Shown here piece by piece: positions 40,616 through 48,315 of a stretch of 64,000 bases of DNA. Origin of the DNA: CAVQBJ01 sp963724405 (lineage in GTDB: Bacteria > Actinomycetota > Thermoleophilia > Solirubrobacterales > Solirubrobacteraceae); assembly GCA_963724405.1 (NCBI GenBank), contig CAVRUQ010000012.1, forward strand, positions 310,001 through 374,000, in the 5' to 3' direction. The position numbers and the translations under genes were made by a program. Numbering within the stretch: the stretch's first letter is position 1; each line of letters opens with the position of its first letter. The notes under the pieces are model-generated. The model saw only the letters and a list, made by a program, of their open reading frames with translations. It ran no database searches and was not told the DNA's origin.

Positions 40616-41848
40616 TCACCGCGGCGGGACCGGCTCCGGTTCGCCGGCCCGGCGTGCCGAGGCGTCGGACCGTTGCGCGGCGGCCGCGAACTCGACACCG
40701 CGACGGGCCGCCTCCTCCGGCGTGCGCGGCAGGCGCGGTACCGCCGCGGGGCGCCGCAACGCGCGCGCGATCTGCATCGCGACGCCGGCCGCCAGCATGC
40801 CCGCCATGCGTCGCGCCGGCCCGGCGCCCTCGGATCGGGTCGCGAACCGGTAGGGCTTCGTCGCCACCATGTTCATCGAGACCCCGCCCCACACGTGGTT
40901 GAGCCACGCGAGGTAGGCGCGGCGAGCCACACCGTGCCGTTGCAGCCGCGTGGCCACGCGTGCTGCGGTCGCTCGCAGCAGGCCGGCGTCGGAATCGCTG
41001 GACACGCTCGCGTCGCCGAAGAAGGGCCGGTAGTGCGGCTCCATGACCTCGGTGTAGAAGCCGGCGCGCGTCGCTTCCCAGCGGTAGCGCCAGGCCCAGT
41101 AGGCGTGCTCGTAGCCCTCGAACGGCGCCACCGGGTCGATGTGCACCCCGTGCGGGTCGCGCACCGTCTTGAGCGTCTCGTTGATCATCAGCAGGCGCCC
41201 GCCGGGGCGCAGGATCCGAAACGCCTCCGTGAACGTGCGCCGTAACCCGGCCGGGTCGTTGTGGTGCAGCACCTCGCAGCAGAACACGTAGTCGACGCTG
41301 GCCGAGGCCAGTGGAATCGCGTTCATCGACCCGAGGACGCGCTCGAAGTACACGTCGCCACCATCGAGGAAGTAGTCGGCGGTGTAGAGCCCCTGTAGCT
41401 CGGCGGTGGCGATGTCCAGGGCGATCGCGCGCAGACCGCTGCGGGCGAACTGGTTGGCCGCCCAGCACGTGTTCGAGCCGATGTCGACGACCGTCGCGTC
41501 GGGCACGAAACCGACGCTCGACAGCAACTGGTGAAACGAGCGCCACTGCACGTACCAGTAGCCGTTGTCGTGGTGCGGCAGGGTGAGCACCATCTCGCGA
41601 TCCCAGCCGAGGGCTCGCATGTGGTCGGCGAAGCGCTCCAGCCCGTCCGCCTCCGCGCGAACGTGCTCGGGCGGCTCGTGGAGCAACTCGGGCACGCCAC
41701 GCCGCACCGGGAACTCGCTGTCGCAGGCGTGACACCGGAGCGTGCCCTCGCGAATCTCGCGTCCGTCGTCGGCGCTCACCGACAGGTCGAGCGCACGGTC
41801 GCAATGGCAGACCGGGCAGCGCAGGGCCGCTGCGAACTCCGCCTTCAC
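40616..41848 (-). CDS. Zinc-ribbon methyltransferase (paralogue of the WcbI fusion)
   Basis: From a GTG at 41848 the protein has 410 residues. An N-terminal Trm112-like zinc ribbon uses Cys11, Cys14, Cys39 and Cys42 (CPVCHC and CHAC). The SAM motif is VVDIGSNTCWAANQFA (about 118), motif II is AIALDIATAELQGLY, and motif IV is VFCCEVLHHNDP. The methyltransferase part is clearly paralogous to the first 390 residues of the protein at 42958-45111, including GVSMNMVATKP versus GVGLNMIATKP. It is the last gene of the minus-strand set that holds the GSCFA and WcbI genes. The acceptor is not known. Confidence 0.82.
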   Translation of the reverse strand: MKAEFAAALRCPVCHCDRALDLSVSADDGREIREGTLRCHACDSEFPVRRGVPELLHEPPEHVRAEADGLERFADHMRALGWDREMVLTLPHHDNGYWYVQWRSFHQLLSSVGFVPDATVVDIGSNTCWAANQFARSGLRAIALDIATAELQGLYTADYFLDGGDVYFERVLGSMNAIPLASASVDYVFCCEVLHHNDPAGLRRTFTEAFRILRPGGRLLMINETLKTVRDPHGVHIDPVAPFEGYEHAYWAWRYRWEATRAGFYTEVMEPHYRPFFGDASVSSDSDAGLLRATAARVATRLQRHGVARRAYLAWLNHVWGGVSMNMVATKPYRFATRSEGAGPARRMAGMLAAGVAMQIARALRRPAAVPRLPRTPEEAARRGVEFAAAAQRSDASARRAGEPEPVPPR

Positions 41849-41872
41849 GACGACGCCCGGCCGAGCCCGGCC

Positions 41873-42961
41873 TCAGGCGTGACCGAGATCGCCATTTGCG
41901 GCGGCGGCAATCGCGGGGTCGAGCATCTCCTCGTCGCACATCACGTCGTTGACGCGGGCGAACTCCGCCGCCAGCGCGCCCGCCTCCGCCGCCGGTTCGG
42001 GGGCCTCGTCGCCGGCGATGTAGTGGCGACGGAACACACGCATCACGTGCGCCACGCCCTCGTCGGTCACCGACCGGAGATCGGCGGCGAAGTAGTGACC
42101 GCCGGATGCCGCGCTCGTGACGATCTCGTAGGCCGGGAAGTACTCGATGAACTCACGCGAGCGCTCGGCCTGCGCGGCCGCCACCCGCAGCACGGACTTG
42201 CTGTAGGTCGTCGCCGTCAGCACGTGACGGTCGGAGTAGGTGGCGATCAGCGGAACCGGGCTCACCGTCAGCAGCACGCGCGCCCCCGGGTTGACCTGAT
42301 GGACGCGGTCGCCGAACTCGAGCAGATCCGTCGTGACCTCGGCGACGTCGAAGTTGACGAACTCGTGGCGATCCGGGTCGAACGTCCCACCGGCCGCCCC
42401 GGGGACGACCGGGAACACGGCGCCGTCGACGCGGGAACGCCACCCCTCGGTCAAGCCGAGCGTGAAGACGATGACCGACGAGTCCTCGAACACCCGCCGA
42501 ACGGCGGTCAGGTGCGCGGCGCGGTCCGCCTCGAGCAGCTTCAGGCTGGCGAACCCGTCGGGCTCGACGGTCGGGCGCAGCGGATCGACCCACGAGCCGT
42601 CGCGCTCCCACTGTTCCTCGTCGCCCGACCAGTTGCCGTAGGCACGATCGAACAGCTGGACCGCCTGGCGGACGGTGTAGACGTTTCCGTACCGTGCGGA
42701 GAAGACCCCATAGGACCGGCGCTTGCGCTCGGCCGCGTCGACGCCCTCCGGCCCCGGCTCGGCCACGAGGTAGCTGAGACCCGACCGCTGCAGGAAGCGC
42801 GACAGGTGCTGGGCGAAGCACGAGCCGAGCGTCGCCACCTGGTCGTCCGGCGCCACTCGGAAGGACGCCTCGACGACCGGGTCGAGCTCGTGTGCGGCCG
42901 GCTCGGCCACCGCGCGAGACCAGAAGTGGGAGTCGGCGAGATCTCGATACGGGTGGGTCAT
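41873..42961 (-). CDS. GSCFA-domain protein, predicted esterase/acyltransferase of glycans
   Basis: The 362-residue protein starts MTHPYRDLADSHFWSRA. It has the family-naming motif LGSCFAQHLSRFL with GSCFA at residues 46-50. RSYGVFSARYGNVYTVRQAV, VFTLGLTEGWRS, and LLTVSPVPLIATYSDRHVL follow, all typical of the domain. GSCFA proteins are related to SGNH hydrolases and are predicted to add or remove acyl groups on surface polysaccharides; few have been studied. The ATG overlaps the stop of the WcbI fusion gene by four bases, so the two products probably act together. It has no signal peptide, so it would work in the cytoplasm before export. Confidence 0.85.
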   Translation of the reverse strand: MTHPYRDLADSHFWSRAVAEPAAHELDPVVEASFRVAPDDQVATLGSCFAQHLSRFLQRSGLSYLVAEPGPEGVDAAERKRRSYGVFSARYGNVYTVRQAVQLFDRAYGNWSGDEEQWERDGSWVDPLRPTVEPDGFASLKLLEADRAAHLTAVRRVFEDSSVIVFTLGLTEGWRSRVDGAVFPVVPGAAGGTFDPDRHEFVNFDVAEVTTDLLEFGDRVHQVNPGARVLLTVSPVPLIATYSDRHVLTATTYSKSVLRVAAAQAERSREFIEYFPAYEIVTSAASGGHYFAADLRSVTDEGVAHVMRVFRRHYIAGDEAPEPAAEAGALAAEFARVNDVMCDEEMLDPAIAAAANGDLGHA

Positions 42962-45111
42962 GAGGTACGCACCGGCGTCCGCGTCAGCTCGAGCAGGCGC
43001 GGCTCGAGCACCGCGTCGTACACGCCCCGCTCGAGGCGCTCGCACAGGACGGACTCGGGATCGGTGCCCTCGTAGCGCGACCACGTCGCCTCGGCCCACG
43101 ACCTGACGTCGGCGAAGTGCGTGTCCCCGAAGCGGAAGTGGTAGTTGCCGGGAACCCCGAGCGCCTCGCCCACGAACGGGTAGACCGGCCACACGACCTC
43201 ACGCAGATGGTCATCGGCGTAGCGCTCGACGGGCTCGTCCCAGATCGAGTCACGGCCGGTGATGCAGGCGGCGACGGCCTTGCCCTGGAGGGCCACGGCG
43301 GCGACTCGCGGATGGTTGATCGTGTGCATGAAGACACCTTCGCGCTTCAGACGCGCCCAGAATGGGCCCCAGTCCAGGCTCGAGGCGGCGAACTCGTCGC
43401 GGACGGCCCGAACGGCGGGTCCCCAGTAGCGATCGTAGCCGAGGCCGGCCATCACCTCGGGCCGGAACAGGGCGGCGGCCTCGGCCGGCTCCAGGCCGCG
43501 CCGCCAGGCCCACAGCGCGATCGCCGAGTGGTAGTCGGCCAGTCCACGGAAGTACGTGCCGTGAACGGTGGTGGCGATCACGATGTCGGGATGGAAGGCC
43601 GCGAAGGTCAGGCTCGGGATCTCGATCACGCGCACCCGCGGCGGCGCCACCTCCTCGAGCGCGGCATTCGTGCCGAGCGCCATGCGCACCCAGACGTCCG
43701 CTCGGGCGACGTCCGCGCGCACGAGGTCCAGACGGGCCTGCGCGTCGGGGCCGTCCATGCCCCACATGTGGAAGGCCGGCGTGTCGGCCTCGGGCAGGAT
43801 CGCGCGGACGGCGTCGGCGATGCCCTGGGTCTGGCAGTTGCCCGTGAACACGATCGTCTGCTCTGCGTCGCGCGTCGGCACCCGGCTCGGCGCCGGGGCC
43901 GGGCTCGCGGCGGCCCGCCCGTTGGGCGAGGGCGCGGTCTCGGTCGGGGCGGCCGCGGCGGCGGCCGCTCTGCGCTCGAGCAGCGCGGCGTGCACCTGCT
44001 CCGGGGAGCGGGGAAAGCGCGGCGCGCCGCGACCGCGCCAGCGGGCGAGTTGGAGGGACGCGGAGGCGGCCGCGGTGCGCGCCAGGCGGTGCGACGGGCC
44101 GAGCGCGTCGTGACGGCCGACGAAACGGGAGGGCTTCGTGGCGATCATGTTCAGTCCCACGCCGCCGGCGACGTCGTTGAGCCACTCCAGGTACACGCGC
44201 CGGGCGATGGCATTGCCTCGCAGCGCGAACCCGACGCCCTCCGCCAGCCCGGTGAGCGCAGGCGTCCCGGGAGCCAGCTCGAGGTCGGAGTCGCCGAAGA
44301 ACGGCACGTGGTGCGGCTCGATCGGATCGGTGAAGAAGCCCGCACGCGCGGCCTCCCAGCGGTAGCGCGGCGCCGAGTGCGGGTGGCCCGGGCCGGTATC
44401 GGCACCGCGACCACCGCGGCCACGCAGCGCGTTGATCCGCTCGTTGAACAGCAGCAGGCGACCGCCCGGGCGCAGCACGCGGAAGAACTCGGCCATCGTG
44501 CGCCGCAGGCCGGGATCGTCGCAGGCATGCAGGACCTCGAAGCAGAAGACGTAGTTGACGCTGCTCGTGGCGAGCGGCAGAGCATCCATCGAGGCGAGAA
44601 CCCGCTCGAAGTACACGCGCCCGTCATCGATCAGCGAGTCCGCCGTGTACAGCCCCCGCAACTCCGGGGTCACGACGTCGAGCGCGATCGCCTGCAGCCC
44701 GCGCTCGGCGAAGTGGTGGGTCGCCCAGCAGGTGCCGGCCCCGACGTCGAGAATGCTCTCGCCCGGCTGGAAGGGGACGGTCGTGAGCAGTTGGTACATC
44801 GAGCGCGCGCGCACGTGCCAGTACTCGATGGGCACGTCGCGCAGCGCGCGGATGAACTCGGCCTCGCGCCCGGCCAGATGCAGGCGCTCGGCGAGGCGCT
44901 CGAAGCCGGTCGTGTCGGCCGGTGCGGGACGCGCCCGGTCAGCCAGCAACTCGGCCACGCCGCGATGGACGGTGAACTCGCTCGCGCACGCGCGACAGCG
45001 CAACGAGCCCTCGCGCACCTCCCACTCGTTGACCTCGTCGACGCGCAACTCGAGCGTGCCCTCGCTCCGGCAGGCAGGGCAGCGAAGCGACGACGCGAAC
45101 TGCTCCTTCAC
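42958..45111 (-). CDS. Zinc-ribbon methyltransferase fused to WcbI polysaccharide biosynthesis domain
   Basis: From a GTG at 45111 the protein has 717 residues in two parts. Residues 1-390 are a zinc ribbon (Cys11, Cys14, Cys39, Cys42) and a SAM methyltransferase (ILDVGAGTCWATHHFAERGL, FCFEVLHACDDP). An Ala/Pro-rich linker (about 375-415) leads to a WcbI-like domain (about 418-700) starting TIVFTGNCQTQGIADAVRAI, with HTINHPRVAAVALQGKAVA near its end. WcbI of Burkholderia binds coenzyme A and is needed for capsule; it is thought to acylate or otherwise modify sugars. The fusion would methylate and acylate the same or neighbouring residues. I do not recall this fusion as a described protein. 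Confidence 0.83.
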   Translation of the reverse strand: MKEQFASSLRCPACRSEGTLELRVDEVNEWEVREGSLRCRACASEFTVHRGVAELLADRARPAPADTTGFERLAERLHLAGREAEFIRALRDVPIEYWHVRARSMYQLLTTVPFQPGESILDVGAGTCWATHHFAERGLQAIALDVVTPELRGLYTADSLIDDGRVYFERVLASMDALPLATSSVNYVFCFEVLHACDDPGLRRTMAEFFRVLRPGGRLLLFNERINALRGRGGRGADTGPGHPHSAPRYRWEAARAGFFTDPIEPHHVPFFGDSDLELAPGTPALTGLAEGVGFALRGNAIARRVYLEWLNDVAGGVGLNMIATKPSRFVGRHDALGPSHRLARTAAASASLQLARWRGRGAPRFPRSPEQVHAALLERRAAAAAAAPTETAPSPNGRAAASPAPAPSRVPTRDAEQTIVFTGNCQTQGIADAVRAILPEADTPAFHMWGMDGPDAQARLDLVRADVARADVWVRMALGTNAALEEVAPPRVRVIEIPSLTFAAFHPDIVIATTVHGTYFRGLADYHSAIALWAWRRGLEPAEAAALFRPEVMAGLGYDRYWGPAVRAVRDEFAASSLDWGPFWARLKREGVFMHTINHPRVAAVALQGKAVAACITGRDSIWDEPVERYADDHLREVVWPVYPFVGEALGVPGNYHFRFGDTHFADVRSWAEATWSRYEGTDPESVLCERLERGVYDAVLEPRLLELTRTPVRTS

Positions 45112-45145
45112 GACGCGGAGCGGAGCGGTCGGACGGCGGGCGGCC

Positions 45146-47260
45146 TCATCGCGCCACCCTCCGGATCTCCGGCTGCGCCGTGGCTGCTTGCAGGTCGACC
45201 CGCCGCGGTCGCGCGACGTCCTCGAGGAACGCCTCGAGCGCGTCGATGCGCAGCGACCAGGTGTAGCCCGCCGCGGTGCGCAGGCCCTCGGCGCCGAACC
45301 GCTCGCGCAGCGCCTCGTCTCCGAGCAGCCGAGCCAGCGCGTCGCTGACCGCGCGCACCGTCGACTCGGGCACCAGGCAGTTCTCCCCGTCCGCGCAGAA
45401 ATCGCGATTGCCGTGCGCGTCGGTGCACACCACGGCGCCCCCGGTGGCCATCGATTCCAGCGGGGGCAGGCAGAACCCCTCGTGCGTCGAGGTCTGCACG
45501 AACACCGTCGCCTCGTTGAACAGGCGGTTGACCTCCTCGTCGGAGGGGCGCCTCACGTAGCGCATCCCCGGCTCGTCGGCCAGGTCGGGCTCGATCCCGA
45601 ACAGGCACAGCTCCGGGCGCGGCTCGGGCAGCGCCTTCCAGGCCGCGACCGTCAGCGGCAGGTTCTTCAGCGGATTGGAGCGTCCGAGCGCGAGGATCAT
45701 GTCCCGGCGGCGGGCGACGTCGGGCAGGGGCCGGAAGTTGTCGAGGTCGATGCCGGGCGGAATGAGCGTCGCGTCGAGTCCGAGCTCCCGCAGCCGGTCG
45801 CGGTTCCAGGAGGAGATCGTCATGTAGCGGAACTCCGGCTGGTAGGAGGCGATCACGCAGCGGCGGACGTGCGGGTCATCCGGGTAGTAGCTCGTCTCGA
45901 TGTCCTGCACGAAGTACACCGGGATGCCGTGCAGGACGCTGGCCCGCCACACCGGCGCCGCGGTGTTCCACCACGTCGCCACCTTGATCGCCTGCTGTGG
46001 AGCGAGCGCCTCGACCAGCTCGTCGTAGTCGTCGAAGCTGCGCACCGGGGCGCGCAGATCGAACCACTCGGGCTGATCGCCGAGCGTGTACAGCTCGACC
46101 TCGTGACCGCGGTCGAGCAGGCCGTTGAGGTGCTCGAAGATGTCGCGGTGACCGCCGCCCACCCCGGTGTCCTCGGTCACGTAGATGACACGCAGGGCGC
46201 CGCTGTCCGTCCGGACCGGGCGCGCGTCGAGGAACTCGCCCCAGCGCTCCCAGAACACGCGCTGTGACGTCCGCTCGCGCTCGCCGACCGTCGACCCGCG
46301 CGTCTGGGACTCGAGGTGGTACAGGCTCGCGGGCGGCGCGTACATGACACGAAAGCCGGCCTGCCAGGCCCGCAGGCAGTAGTCCACGTCCTCGTAGGCC
46401 ATCGGGAAGTCCTCGTCGAGCACACCGACCTCGTCGAGCGCACGGCGCGTGATGTACATGCAGGCCCCGCTGACGGCGAGCACCGGCATCGTGACGTTGG
46501 CCGGGCCCCAGTGAGTCCACTTGCCGCGGAAGCGATGGTCGAACCACTCGCGCGCTCCGAGGTTGCGGATCGTCCCGCCGAACTGGATGCGATTGTTCCG
46601 GTACAGCAGCTTCGCGCCGACCACGCCGATGTCGTCGGCGCGCGTGGCCACGTATTGCAGGCACGCCAGCCACCCCGGCAGCGCGATCATGTCCGAGTTG
46701 AGCACGACGACGTCGTGCTCGGGATCGGCCGCACGCAGGCCGCGGTTGACGTTCGCGGCGAAGCCGCTGTTCGCCTCGGCCTCGATCACCTCGATGCCCT
46801 CGATCGCGCGCAGCGCGGCCAGGTGCTCGGGCCCGCTCGCGTCGTCGCAGACGATGATCCGAACGCGCCGGCGATCGGTCGTGCGATGGATGCTCGCGAC
46901 GAGCTCGGCCACGTCGTCCGCGTCGCGGTAGCTCGGGATGACGACGGTGACGGGCGCGCCGTGCACGCGATACCACCGCAGCGCGCCCGCCTGATCTCCG
47001 ACGACCTTCGGACCGACGCGCAGATAGCGCCGCAGCGGGGTGAAGCGCAGGGGGAAGGTGAGGACCCGGTAGATGAGCGTGCGAAGCCCGAGGTACTTGT
47101 ACGTGAGGTACACGCGCCGCCGCAGATTCGCCACGCGCCCCTGGTTGGCCGGATCGACCGCGCGCTCCGCGTCGGCGCCGAGCGCGGGCACGTCCCCGCC
47201 CGCCCCGAGCCCGATCGGGTCGTTCGGATCGTACGGTTCCTTGTCGCGACTGGCGGCCAT
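45146..47260 (-). CDS. Bifunctional glycosyltransferase (GT2 plus GT4)
   Basis: The 704-residue protein starts MAASRDKEPYDPNDPIGLGA. A GT-A domain covers about 100-330: VTVVIPSYRDADDVAELVAS, EANSGFAANVNRGLRAADPE, DVVVLNSDMIALPGWL (acidic site), and FPMAYEDVDYCLRAWQAGF with the ED-x-D motif of rhamnosyltransferase-like GT2. A GT4 domain covers about 340-690: YVTEDTGVGGGHRDIFEHLN, PPGIDLDNFRPLP, LALGRSNPLKNLPLTVAAW, and TSTHEGFCLPPLESMATGGA with E-x7-E. It probably adds two successive sugars. It starts five bases after the previous gene on the same strand. Confidence 0.88.
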   Translation of the reverse strand: MAASRDKEPYDPNDPIGLGAGGDVPALGADAERAVDPANQGRVANLRRRVYLTYKYLGLRTLIYRVLTFPLRFTPLRRYLRVGPKVVGDQAGALRWYRVHGAPVTVVIPSYRDADDVAELVASIHRTTDRRRVRIIVCDDASGPEHLAALRAIEGIEVIEAEANSGFAANVNRGLRAADPEHDVVVLNSDMIALPGWLACLQYVATRADDIGVVGAKLLYRNNRIQFGGTIRNLGAREWFDHRFRGKWTHWGPANVTMPVLAVSGACMYITRRALDEVGVLDEDFPMAYEDVDYCLRAWQAGFRVMYAPPASLYHLESQTRGSTVGERERTSQRVFWERWGEFLDARPVRTDSGALRVIYVTEDTGVGGGHRDIFEHLNGLLDRGHEVELYTLGDQPEWFDLRAPVRSFDDYDELVEALAPQQAIKVATWWNTAAPVWRASVLHGIPVYFVQDIETSYYPDDPHVRRCVIASYQPEFRYMTISSWNRDRLRELGLDATLIPPGIDLDNFRPLPDVARRRDMILALGRSNPLKNLPLTVAAWKALPEPRPELCLFGIEPDLADEPGMRYVRRPSDEEVNRLFNEATVFVQTSTHEGFCLPPLESMATGGAVVCTDAHGNRDFCADGENCLVPESTVRAVSDALARLLGDEALRERFGAEGLRTAAGYTWSLRIDALEAFLEDVARPRRVDLQAATAQPEIRRVAR

Positions 47261-47265
47261 GGGTG

Positions 47266-48315
47266 TCAGCGTGGCGTGGTGGTTCTGCGCGGCGGGAGTT
47301 CCGGCGGGTCGCCGGCGATCTCGGCGTCGGCCACGAGCGGCGATGCGCGCCCGTCGAGCGAGCACCAGCTTCGCACGTGCGGCGGGAGCCGGTCGGCCCG
47401 CGAACCGAGCAGCGCCCCGGTCAGCCGCACCACATGATGACGGGTCGCGGCGGCGAGCGTCACCGCGCGCTCGCCGGGCGCGGCGTTCCGCGCGGCCAGT
47501 TCGCGCCACTGCGCGCCGAGCTCGCCCCGCAGGCGCCGGGCCAGCGCGCGCGGGTCCGACGGCTCGCGCCAGCCGTACACCTCGAGTAGCCCGCGCCACT
47601 CGTCGAAGGCCCGGCGGAACTGCTGCATCGGCGTGTAGTCGTGCGAGTGCCACACCGCGGCGTCGGGAACGAACACCTTCGCATAGCCGGCGCGCAGCAC
47701 ATCGAGCGCGAGCGCATGATCCTCGGCGTAGGCGATGGGGCGGTACGGCACCCGCTCCCACGCGGCGCGGGCCACGCACCCGTTCGCGTCGGTGAAGAAG
47801 GTGCGCCGCCCGAACAACGCGCTCGCCGGCAGTGACCGCTCCTCGGGCGCGAGTCGATCGATTCGCGGCGACCCGTCGGGCGACAAGGACGCGAACCAGC
47901 GCTCGAGCTCGCGCGCCGTCTGCGGGTCGGCCCCGGGCCGCGGTCGGTAGGGGCCATAGGCGAGCGCGACGTCGTCGCCGAGCGCGAACGCGCCGAGCAG
48001 CCGAGCGAGCCAGTGCTCGTCGACCGGCTCGGCGTCCTGTGTGAGCAGCGCGACGTGGGCGCCGCGCGCGTGGCGCATGAGCAGGTTGCGCGCCGGACCG
48101 TGCGCGAACGCCGCCGCAGCGATCTCGATCACCTCGGCGCCGTGATGGCGGGCGATCGCCAGCGACCCATCGCGCGAGCCCGAGTCGCACACGAGCAGTT
48201 GCAGCTCACGATCGACGACCTGCCGGCGCACCGCGGCGAGCACGCCGTCGAGCGTGTCGGCGCCGTCGCGAACGGGAATCGCCACGGTGACGGCGTCCGC
48301 GTCGGCCGTGGCCAT
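47266..48315 (-). CDS. Family 2 glycosyltransferase, rhamnosyltransferase-like
   Basis: The 349-residue protein starts MATADADAVTVAIPVRDGAD. GT-A motifs are LLVCDSGSRDGSLAIARHHG, FAHGPARNLLMRHARGAHV, LLTQDAEPVDEHWL (the DxD-like site), FFTDANGCVARAAW, and YAEDHALALDVLRAGY. The HGPARN and TQDA sequences are those of rhamnosyltransferases such as RfbN and WbbL types. The donor is not certain, but RmlC elsewhere in the locus fits dTDP-rhamnose. Its ATG overlaps the stop of the DUF2142 gene by one base (TGATG), and it precedes the dual transferase by five bases. Confidence 0.87.
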   Translation of the reverse strand: MATADADAVTVAIPVRDGADTLDGVLAAVRRQVVDRELQLLVCDSGSRDGSLAIARHHGAEVIEIAAAAFAHGPARNLLMRHARGAHVALLTQDAEPVDEHWLARLLGAFALGDDVALAYGPYRPRPGADPQTARELERWFASLSPDGSPRIDRLAPEERSLPASALFGRRTFFTDANGCVARAAWERVPYRPIAYAEDHALALDVLRAGYAKVFVPDAAVWHSHDYTPMQQFRRAFDEWRGLLEVYGWREPSDPRALARRLRGELGAQWRELAARNAAPGERAVTLAAATRHHVVRLTGALLGSRADRLPPHVRSWCSLDGRASPLVADAEIAGDPPELPPRRTTTPR

